From the NCBI RefSeq assembly GCF_003011965.1, contig NZ_PXWG01000021.1:1-64000 (forward strand): a DNA stretch of 64,000 nucleotides, written 5' to 3'. Below the pieces are notes generated by a model. It had not been told where the DNA came from and searched no databases. It was given only the letters and a program-made list of their open reading frames with translations. The DNA is from Streptosporangium nondiastaticum (GTDB lineage Bacteria; Actinomycetota; Actinomycetes; Streptomycetales; Streptomycetaceae). The translations under genes were made by a program, and so were the position numbers. Each line of letters begins with the position of its first letter. Position 1 is the first letter of the stretch. Positions 57,625 through 64,000 of this stretch are shown in pieces.

Positions 57625-59394
57625 ATGCTCGACCACCTCATCAGACGCGCCACCGTCATCGACGGCACCGGAGCCCCCTCCTACGCCGCCGACATCGGCA
57701 TCCGGGACGGGCGCATCGCCCTGATCCGCCGCCGCTCGCCGTCCCCCGTGCAGGCCGGCGGCCGGGTGGGGGAGCGGGCCCGGACCGAGGAGGACGCCTC
57801 CGGCCTCGTCCTCGCCCCCGGCTTCGTCGACCCGCACACCCACTACGACGCCCAGCTCTTCTGGGACCCGTACGCGACCCCGTCCCTCAGCCACGGCGTC
57901 ACCACGGTCGTCGGCGGCAACTGCGGCTTCAGCCTCGCGCCCCTGAACCCCGCGCGGCCCGCCGACGCCGACTACACGCGGCGCATGCTCAGCAAGGTCG
58001 AGGGCATGTCGCTCGCCGCCCTGGAGGAGGGCGCGCCCTGGAACTGGTCGTCCTTCGGGGAGTACCTGGGCGCGCTGGACGGGCGGATAGCCGTCAACGC
58101 CGGGTTCATGGCCGGGCACTGCGCCCTGCGCCGCTGCGCGATGGGCCCGGACGCCGTCGGCGGGCAGCCCGACGCGGGGCAGCTGCGGCACATGACCGCC
58201 CTCCTGCACGAGGCCATGGAGGCGGGTGCCTGGGGCCTGTCCACCACGCAGTCGACCACCCACTCCGACGGCGACGGCCGCCCCGTGGCATCCCGGCACG
58301 CGACGCCCGCCGAGCTGCTCGCGCTCGCGGCGGCCGTCGGCAAGCACGAGGGCACCCAGATCGAGGCGATCGTCCCGGGCTGCCTCGACCGCTTCGACGA
58401 CGACGAGATCGACCTGCTGACGGAGCTGAGCACGGCCGCCGGCCGCCCCCTCAACTGGAACGTCCTCACCGTCGACGCCGCCGAGCCCGGGCGCGTGCCC
58501 CGCCAGCTCGCCGCGAGCGAGCGGGCCCGCGCCGCCGGTGGCCGCATCGTCGCCCTGACGATGCCCATCCTCACGCCCATGAACATGTCCCTGGGCGCCT
58601 TCTGCGCGCTGAACCTCATCCCCGGCTGGGGCGAGATCCTCTCCCTGCCCGTACCGCACCGCATCACCGCCCTGCGCGACGCGGCCGTCCAGGCGGACAT
58701 GCTGCGCCGCGCCCGCAGCCCCGAGGCGGGCGTCTTCCGCCGCCTGACCGGCTTCGAGCGGTACGTGATCGGTGACACGTACGCCAAGGAGAACGACGGC
58801 CTGACCGGGCGGACGGTCGCTGACATCGCCGCCGAGCGCGGCCTGGACCCCTTCGCGTGCCTGGTGGAGATCTGCGCGGCCGACGAACTGCGCACCGTCC
58901 TGTGGCCGACGCCCACGGACGACGACCCCGCCAGCTGGGAGCTGCGCCGGAGCACGTGGGAACACCCCGACGTGCTGCTGGGCGGCTCCGACGCGGGGGC
59001 GCACCTGGACCGGATGTGCGGCGCCCCGTACACGACGCGCTTCCTCGGCGACTGCCTGCGCGGCCGCAAGCTGGTGCCGGTCGAGCGCGCCGTGCGGATG
59101 CTGACGGACGACCCGGCGCGCCTGTTCGGCCTGCGCGGCCGCGGCCGCATCGCCGAGGGGTACGCGGCCGACCTCGTCCTCTTCGACCCCGGCCGCATCG
59201 ACGCCGGCCCGGCCACGCTCGTCCACGACCTGCCGGGCGACGGGCCGCGGCTGGACTCGCGGGCGGTGGGCGTGGTGAGCGTACGGGTCAACGGGGTGGA
59301 GACGGTGCGGCACGACGTGGTGACGGGGGCGCTGCCGGGGACGGTGCTGCGGTCGGGGAGGGACACGGAGACGGTGGGGACGGGAAATTTTTGA
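57625..59394 (+). CDS. N-acyl-D-amino-acid deacylase-like amidohydrolase
   Basis: 589 residues of the D-aminoacylase branch of the amidohydrolase superfamily. It has the zinc motif DPHTHYDAQLFWDP (H71-T-H73), the GNCGFSLAPLNP loop, and the late GGSDAGAHLDRMCGAP carrying a catalytic Asp. It hydrolyses N-acyl-D-amino acids or related amides in the cytoplasm. Family length is ~480-580, and a ~20-residue insertion near 38-58 (RRSPSPVQAGGRVGERARTE) is low-complexity. ATG 57625 has AAAGGTGA upstream. The 284-bp gap before it has no operator of the CTGAC type and no gene. Confidence 0.88.
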   Translation: MLDHLIRRATVIDGTGAPSYAADIGIRDGRIALIRRRSPSPVQAGGRVGERARTEEDASGLVLAPGFVDPHTHYDAQLFWDPYATPSLSHGVTTVVGGNCGFSLAPLNPARPADADYTRRMLSKVEGMSLAALEEGAPWNWSSFGEYLGALDGRIAVNAGFMAGHCALRRCAMGPDAVGGQPDAGQLRHMTALLHEAMEAGAWGLSTTQSTTHSDGDGRPVASRHATPAELLALAAAVGKHEGTQIEAIVPGCLDRFDDDEIDLLTELSTAAGRPLNWNVLTVDAAEPGRVPRQLAASERARAAGGRIVALTMPILTPMNMSLGAFCALNLIPGWGEILSLPVPHRITALRDAAVQADMLRRARSPEAGVFRRLTGFERYVIGDTYAKENDGLTGRTVADIAAERGLDPFACLVEICAADELRTVLWPTPTDDDPASWELRRSTWEHPDVLLGGSDAGAHLDRMCGAPYTTRFLGDCLRGRKLVPVERAVRMLTDDPARLFGLRGRGRIAEGYAADLVLFDPGRIDAGPATLVHDLPGDGPRLDSRAVGVVSVRVNGVETVRHDVVTGALPGTVLRSGRDTETVGTGNF

Positions 59395-59528
59395 AACGGG
59401 ACAAAAGGGGTGGGGGTGCGGTTCCCGCACTCAGGGGAATTGCTCGTGCGGCCTTGAAGTTACCGGCCGTAACGACGAGAGCGCCTTCATTTGCCAGGGC
59501 AACTGATGGGTAGGGGTGGAAAGTTCGT

Positions 59529-59545
59529 GGTCCAGTTTCTGGACC
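59529..59545. promoter_or_regulatory. Palindrome GGTCCAG-TTT-CTGGACC, candidate operator for the permease
   Basis: A perfect 17-bp palindrome 45 bp before the permease start codon. The symmetry and half-site (TGGTCC) suit a GntR-family dimer. No such regulator is in the window. Confidence 0.65.
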
Positions 59546-59589
59546 GCAAACCTCCGGATGCGGAAACAGCACCCCCTACCGTCCTGCCC

Positions 59590-61152
59590 ATGGTTCAGGT
59601 ACACCCGCGGCCCGGGGCCGGAGACACGGTAACGAGCGTCACCCCTGCGGGTCAGCGGCCCGGCAAGGGCCTGGGCGGCAACTCCGTCGGCCTGCTGGGC
59701 AGCGCCGTCATCGGCATCTCCACCGTCGCCCCCGTCTACTGCCTGACCTCCACCCTCGGCCCCACCGCGGGCCAGGTCGGCGTCCAGATGCCCGCCGTCT
59801 TCCTGGCCGGCTTCCTGCCGATGCTGCTGGTCGCCTTCGCCTACCGCGAGCTGAACAAGGCCGTCCCCGACTGCGGCACGTCCTTCACCTGGACGGTGCA
59901 GGCGTTCGGGCCGCGCGTCGGCTGGATGTGCGGCTGGGGCCTCGTGATCGCCACGATCATCGTCCTGTCGAACCTCGCGGGCGTGGCGACGTCCTTCTTC
60001 TACCTCCTCCTCGGGCAGCTCACCGGCAACGACTCCGTGGCCGCCCTCGACGGGAATCGCCCCGTGCACGTGGCGACGTGCCTCGCCTTCATCGCCGCGG
60101 CGACGGCCATCAGCTACCGGGGCATGACCGCGACCAAGGGCGTGCAGTACGCGCTGGTCGCCCTGCAACTCGCCGTCCTGGCCGTCTTCGTGGCGATGGC
60201 CCTCACCAAGGCCCGCTCGGGCGACCTGCCCGCCTCCACCGGCTTCTCCTGGACCTGGCTGAACCCCTTCGCCGTCCAGTCCTTCGCGGCCTTCACGGCG
60301 GGGCTCTCGCTGTCCATCTTCATGTTCTGGGGCTGGGACGCGTGCCTGACCGTCAACGAGGAGACGCAGGGCAGCGCGAAGACCCCCGGCCGCGCCGCGC
60401 TCCTCGCCATGGTCGTCCTCGTCGGCTCGTACCTGCTGACCGCCGTCGCCGCCCAGATGTTCGCCGGCACCGGCGAGGAGGGCACCGGCCTCGGCAACCC
60501 CGACACCGCCGGCAACGTCTTCGCCGCGCTCGCCGACCCGGTCATGGGCACCGCCCTGGGCGTGCTGCTGTTCGTCGCCGTCCTGGCCTCCGCGGCCGCC
60601 AGCCTCCAGACGACGTTCCTGCCCGTCGCCCGCACGGTGCTGGCCATGAGCGCCTACGAGGCCCTGCCGCCGTCCTTCGCCCGCATCCACCCGCGCTTCA
60701 GGTCCCCCGGCCGGGCCACGGTCGCCGCCGGCACCGCCACGGGCGTCTTCTACGCGGCCATGAGCTTCCTCAGCGAGAACGTCCTCATCGACACGATCTA
60801 CGCCCTCGGCCTGATGATTTGCTTCTACTACTCGATCACGGCGTTCGCGTGCGCCTGGTACTTCCGCGGCGAGCTCCGTCGCTCCGTGCGGGACGCCCTC
60901 TTCAAGGGCGTGTTCCCTGTCCTGGGCGGTGCGCTGCTGGCCGCCGTGTTCGGCAAGACGCTGTACGACATGTGGGACCCGTCCTACGGGAGCGGCAGTT
61001 CGGTGCTGGGCGTCGGCTCGGTGTTCGTGATCGGCGTGGCACTGCTCCTGCTGGGCGTCGTGCTGATGCTCGCCATGCAGCGCCGCAGCCCGGCGTTCTT
61101 CCGCGGCGAGGTGCTGACGCGGTCGACGCCGGCGCTGGTGGTGGAGGGGTAG
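59590..61152 (+). CDS. APC-family amino acid permease
   Basis: 520 residues with about 12 membrane segments, amino acid-polyamine-organocation type: GKGLGGNSVGLLGSAVIGIS, VYCLTSTLGPTAGQVGVQMP, FRSPGRATVAAGTATGVFYA, CFYYSITAFACAWYFRGELR. It probably imports amino acids or amines; lying next to the D-aminoacylase-like gene it may import N-acyl-amino acids or amides. ATG 59590 with an A/C-rich leader and no clear ribosome-binding site suggests leaderless translation. The open frame to 59491 passes over the palindromic operator. Confidence 0.9.
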   Translation: MVQVHPRPGAGDTVTSVTPAGQRPGKGLGGNSVGLLGSAVIGISTVAPVYCLTSTLGPTAGQVGVQMPAVFLAGFLPMLLVAFAYRELNKAVPDCGTSFTWTVQAFGPRVGWMCGWGLVIATIIVLSNLAGVATSFFYLLLGQLTGNDSVAALDGNRPVHVATCLAFIAAATAISYRGMTATKGVQYALVALQLAVLAVFVAMALTKARSGDLPASTGFSWTWLNPFAVQSFAAFTAGLSLSIFMFWGWDACLTVNEETQGSAKTPGRAALLAMVVLVGSYLLTAVAAQMFAGTGEEGTGLGNPDTAGNVFAALADPVMGTALGVLLFVAVLASAAASLQTTFLPVARTVLAMSAYEALPPSFARIHPRFRSPGRATVAAGTATGVFYAAMSFLSENVLIDTIYALGLMICFYYSITAFACAWYFRGELRRSVRDALFKGVFPVLGGALLAAVFGKTLYDMWDPSYGSGSSVLGVGSVFVIGVALLLLGVVLMLAMQRRSPAFFRGEVLTRSTPALVVEG

Positions 61153-61160
61153 GAACGGCG

Positions 61161-61202
61161 CCGGGGGTGCAGGGCTGCTGTTGTGCAGCCCTGCACCCCC
61201 GG
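61161..61202. terminator. Bidirectional terminator between permease and YceI genes
   Basis: Perfect 18-bp stem (61161-61178 with 61185-61202) with loop TGTTGT, 8 bp after the permease stop and ~30 bp from the convergent yceI-type stop. Confidence 0.88.
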
Positions 61203-61231
61203 CCGTTCTGCCGCGGTCAGCCCGTCAGGGG

Positions 61232-61927
61232 TCAGGCCGCCTGAGGCCAGGCCTCCTCGGGCCGGTCATCTCCGGGGCGATCGTCCTCAGGGGGGCCGTC
61301 CCCGGGCTGGTCATGATCGGGGCGGTCGTCCCCGGAGCGGGGCTTCCCGGGTCCGGCTTCGTCAGGCCGGCCCTCCTCCAGAACGGCCTCGACGTCAACC
61401 GTGACGTCGACCATGTCGCTGACGACCACCCCGCCCCGGTCGACCACGTCGTTCCAGCTCACCCCGAAGTCCTGGCGGTTGAGGCGGGTCGTGGCGGTGA
61501 AACCGGCCCTGCGCCTGGGGCCGGCGTCGCGGCCGTCCTCCCACCAGGGCGTGTCCCACTGCCCCAGGTACGTCACGTCGAACGTCACGGGACGGGTCGT
61601 GCCCCGGATGGTGAGATCCCCCGTGACCTCGAACTCGGTCGCGCTCGCCTGACGGACGCCCGTCCCCGTGAAGGTCCATTCGGGGTGGGTGTCGCAGGCG
61701 AAGAAATCCGCGCTGCGGAGATGGGCGTCGCGCTGCTCCTGGCCCGTGTACACCTGGGTCGCGTCGACCACCGCCTCCACGCGCGCCTTTTCCGGATCGG
61801 CAGGATCGACCTCCAGCGAGCCGCGCACGTTCTTCAACTGCCCGCGCACGTAGGTGACCATCATGTGCCTGGCGCGGAATTCGGCGCCCGTGTGGCCGGG
61901 TTCGAAGAACCATCTGGTGACGCCCAT
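61232..61927 (-). CDS. YceI-family lipid-binding protein with Asp/Arg/Pro-rich tail
   Basis: 231 residues. YceI lipocalin-like beta barrel (about 5-185): RWFFEPGHTGAEFRARHMMV, EVTGDLTIRGTTRPVTFDVT, RLNRQDFGVSWNDVVDRGGV. Members bind isoprenoid or other hydrophobic ligands. No signal peptide is seen. The last ~45 residues are DDRPGDDRP-like, Asp/Arg/Pro-rich and probably disordered. ATG 61927 has GGGAGGTG upstream. Divergent from a serine hydrolase. Confidence 0.9.
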   Translation of the reverse strand: MGVTRWFFEPGHTGAEFRARHMMVTYVRGQLKNVRGSLEVDPADPEKARVEAVVDATQVYTGQEQRDAHLRSADFFACDTHPEWTFTGTGVRQASATEFEVTGDLTIRGTTRPVTFDVTYLGQWDTPWWEDGRDAGPRRRAGFTATTRLNRQDFGVSWNDVVDRGGVVVSDMVDVTVDVEAVLEEGRPDEAGPGKPRSGDDRPDHDQPGDGPPEDDRPGDDRPEEAWPQAA

Positions 61928-62045
61928 GGCACACCTCCCGGACAGGGGGACCTGGGCAGGGGGCCCGCGCGGAGGAGCCTGGGCAGGCCGCTCCGCCTTG
62001 GGACCTGGCCCTCGGGACCTGCCCCTTCCGTCAGGATAGGTCGCC

Positions 62046-62936
62046 ATGGACTTCTCTGCGCCTTCGTGCGTCCTGGGCAGCGACGGCCTCTGCGCGCCCC
62101 ACACCGGCCGCGGCCACGACCCCGATGCCTTCGTCGAGATCGGCTCCCTGACGAAGGTGCTGACCGGAACGCTGCTGATGCGGCTGGCGGCGCAGGGCGT
62201 CGTCTCCGTGGACGACCCCGTGGAACGGCGGCTCGCGACACCGGCAGGTACGGGCATCACGCTGCAGCAGCTCCAGGAGCACACCTCGGGCCTGCCCCGG
62301 CTGCCTCCTCCGCTGCCCGGGGCGCGGCGCTCGGACCCGTACCGGCCGTTCACCGACCAGGCGCTGAGGGACCTCCTCGCCGCCGGCCTGGGCGCCCTGG
62401 CGGTCGCCCCTCCCGGCGAGAAGGAGGAGTACTCCAACCTCGGGTACGCCGTGCTGGGCGCGGCGCTGTCGGCCGCGGCGGGCGCCCCGTACGCGGACCT
62501 GCTGGCGGAGCACGTCCTGGACCCGCTGGGCATACGGAACGAGGTCACTCATCAGCCCCCGCGGGACCGCAGCCTGGTACCGACCGGGCTCTTCGGCCGC
62601 CGGCTCCGGCCGTGGACGATGACCGGCGCGATCCTCCCCGCGGGCGGCCTGTGGGCGACACCGCGGGCGGCCGCCCGCATCCTCACCGGCCTGGTGGTGG
62701 AGCGGGTGCTGGGGGAGCCGGCCCCGGCGTGGCGGCGGGCGGGCGAACTCGTCTGGCACAACGGCGCCACCCGCAACGCCTCGGTCTTCGCCGGCGCCTT
62801 CCCCGACGGCCGCTGGATCCTCGTCCACCGCCTGGGCGGCGCGCCGGACGCGACGGACCGCATGGGCATCCAGCACTTGCGGGGGGAGCGGTGCGACGGC
62901 GGCAGCGCCGGGCGGCCCCCGGGCCGCCGCCGCTAG
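62046..62936 (+). CDS. Serine hydrolase (class C beta-lactamase fold), no signal peptide
   Basis: 296 residues. Catalytic S34-L-T-K37 (EIGSLTKVLTG) with a YSN-type Tyr-x-Asn (EEYSNLGYAVLG) near 129 and a C-terminal HNGATRNASVFAG replacing the KTG loop. Unlike the secreted hydrolase at 18900 it lacks a signal peptide and starts close to the active site, so the N terminus is unusually short. Esterase or peptidase activity is possible. ATG 62046, divergent from the YceI gene (118-bp gap). Confidence 0.82.
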   Translation: MDFSAPSCVLGSDGLCAPHTGRGHDPDAFVEIGSLTKVLTGTLLMRLAAQGVVSVDDPVERRLATPAGTGITLQQLQEHTSGLPRLPPPLPGARRSDPYRPFTDQALRDLLAAGLGALAVAPPGEKEEYSNLGYAVLGAALSAAAGAPYADLLAEHVLDPLGIRNEVTHQPPRDRSLVPTGLFGRRLRPWTMTGAILPAGGLWATPRAAARILTGLVVERVLGEPAPAWRRAGELVWHNGATRNASVFAGAFPDGRWILVHRLGGAPDATDRMGIQHLRGERCDGGSAGRPPGRRR

Positions 62937-62985
62937 GGGCTCCACTCACCGGTGGAGCCGCCCCGAAGCGGTGGGATACCGACGG

Positions 62986-63393
62986 CTATTTGCGCTTCCG
63001 GGACGAGAAGCCCGTGACCTTCTGAGGCGCAATCCGGACGATCAGACGGACCACCTCGTCCGACTCGACCGGCGGGTCCTCGCCGAGGTACTTCTGCGAG
63101 AGCCTGCGGGGCAGCGACTTCTCCGGGTCCTCGACCAGCTCGGCGGTACCTGAGATGTCCACGGAGTGGTACGGGTTGTCGGTGTCATAGACGGTCAGGC
63201 TGACCCGGGGATCCCGGGCGAGGTTCCGGGCCTTCAAACGCCCCGCCGTGGTGGAGAACAGGACGGTGTCCCCGTCCCTCGCTATCCAGACCACCGAGGT
63301 CTGCGGTCCGCCGTCCCGGTTGAGCGTGGCGACGGTCGCAAAGTTCTTCCCGTCCAGCAGCTTGCGTGTCTCGTCGCTGAACTCCACCGGCAT
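62986..63393 (-). CDS. PPOX-class F420-dependent oxidoreductase
   Basis: 135 residues, split-barrel fold: LLDGKNFATVATLNRDGGPQ, TSVVWIARDGDTVLFSTTAG, RLKARNLARDPRVSLTVYDT, YHSVDISGTAELVEDPE. These deazaflavin-dependent enzymes reduce small molecules with F420H2; the substrate is unknown. ATG 63393 is chosen because GGAGG lies 5 nt upstream; ATG 63405 overlaps that ribosome-binding site. Confidence 0.9.
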   Translation of the reverse strand: MPVEFSDETRKLLDGKNFATVATLNRDGGPQTSVVWIARDGDTVLFSTTAGRLKARNLARDPRVSLTVYDTDNPYHSVDISGTAELVEDPEKSLPRRLSQKYLGEDPPVESDEVVRLIVRIAPQKVTGFSSRKRK

Positions 63394-63537
63394 GACTGCC
63401 TCCATCTGTTGGGATCACGAGCTCATTGCTCACGCAGAACGCGGGCGAGGGCCGGCGATCTTCCCTCTTTGTCGGCCTCTTTGCCGGTCTTTGCCGGAGT
63501 GAGAACCAGGTCCGAGAACCAGGTCGCCGACGCTGTC

Positions 63538-64000
63538 CTAGGCCACGCGCTCGGTGAGGAAGTCCTCCCAGGTCCGCTGCCCGACCGAGGCGCCCTCCAG
63601 GGTCAGGTTCTCGCCCGCACGGTATGCACGGCCGACCTTCCCCGGCATCCGGACGGGCAGCAGCATCCGGTGCTTGCCGCGCGCCTGCAGATAGCCGCGG
63701 CTGAGGTCGCCCAGGCCGTACACCTTCGGGCCGGTGAGGTCGGGCACCAGGCCCGCCGGGCGGCCGAGGGCCAGTTCCACGAGACGCGCGGCGACGTCGC
63801 GCGCGTCCACCGGCTGCCAGCGGAGGCCGCCCGGGGCGGGCACCAGCGGCAGCTTCGCCATCTTCTCCACGACCGTCAGGGCCAGGTCGTGGAACTGGGC
63901 CGCCCGCAGCGTCGTCCACGGAATCCCTGATTCCGATATGGCCTGCTCCGCGCCCAGCTTGGCCCTGAAGTACCCCAGCGGCAGCTTGTCCGCCCCGATC
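63538..64000 (-). CDS. NAD(P)-binding atypical SDR/NmrA-like protein (5' partial)
   Basis: The C-terminal ~154 residues of a protein that continues past the right edge. YFRAKLGAEQAISESGIPWT, TTLRAAQFHDLALTVVEKMA and LRWQPVDARDVAARLVELAL are typical of atypical SDRs (NmrA-like, UDP-sugar epimerase relatives). The N-terminal cofactor-binding part is outside the window. Monocistronic as far as visible; its end is 132 bp from the PPOX gene start. Confidence 0.85.
   Translation of the reverse strand, partial: IGADKLPLGYFRAKLGAEQAISESGIPWTTLRAAQFHDLALTVVEKMAKLPLVPAPGGLRWQPVDARDVAARLVELALGRPAGLVPDLTGPKVYGLGDLSRGYLQARGKHRMLLPVRMPGKVGRAYRAGENLTLEGASVGQRTWEDFLTERVA

Overview
The window is chromosomal DNA from a Streptomyces-type actinomycete. 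The evidence is very high GC with strong third-position GC, frequent GTG starts, 4-bp GTGA/ATGA gene overlaps, a helix-turn-helix/DUF397 pair, several transmembrane Ser/Thr kinases, F420-type enzymes, an AfsR-like regulator with an AfsS-like small protein, and copies of the dispersed palindromic repeat common in Streptomyces intergenic DNA. I identify the genus with high confidence but not the species. Both end genes are cut by the window.

1-8.2 kb: a membrane protein with TQY(L/M)PP repeats (5' end missing), a conserved hypothetical protein, purU, an ECF-like sigma factor overlapping a zinc-finger anti-sigma-type protein, a STAS anti-sigma antagonist, and a NarL-type two-component pair. 8.2-20.1 kb: a TPR-containing helix-turn-helix regulator divergent from a proline iminopeptidase-like hydrolase, with a 12-bp tandem repeat array between them. 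An M64 peptidase, a TetR/MFS/VOC cassette with a perfect inverted repeat, a rhomboid-like protein, an AraC/GyrI regulator, a winged-helix protein and a secreted serine hydrolase follow.

20.1-24.2 kb: tRNA-Arg(ACG), a DUF397/helix-turn-helix pair, two small Streptomyces-type proteins, then about 1 kb of non-coding DNA built from long inverted arms around roughly 120-bp tandem repeats, and a MerR regulator with a small membrane protein. 24.2-34.2 kb: two Ser/Thr kinases, a succinate-semialdehyde-type dehydrogenase, a GMC oxidoreductase, chorismate mutase behind an apparent aromatic leader-peptide attenuator, and guaA. 34.3-42.8 kb: a Uma2 nuclease-like protein, an alpha/beta hydrolase, a class II aldolase, an L,D-transpeptidase lipoprotein, a DoxX protein with a histone-H1-like tail, a PspC/LiaF-like protein and a third Ser/Thr kinase with a PQQ propeller.

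43-61 kb: genes for acyl-CoA and F420/flavin catabolism (enoyl-CoA hydratase, DUF35 OB-fold, thiolase-like, acyl-CoA synthetase, amidohydrolase, two luciferase-like oxidoreductases, SDR, D-aminoacylase-like, APC permease). Three of their promoters share the motif CTGAC-N5-GTCAG. An AfsR-like regulator, an AfsS-like protein and a secreted protein made of AfsS-like DDHGT repeats sit inside this stretch. Upstream of the AfsS-like gene are 11-bp-phased TTCC half-sites and a PHO-box-like triplet. 61-64 kb: a YceI protein, a serine hydrolase, a PPOX-type F420 enzyme and a truncated NAD(P)-binding protein.

The least-explained items are the inverted-arm repeat element at 22.15-23.14 kb and the AfsR/AfsS/DDHGT-repeat locus at 48.0-52.8 kb.
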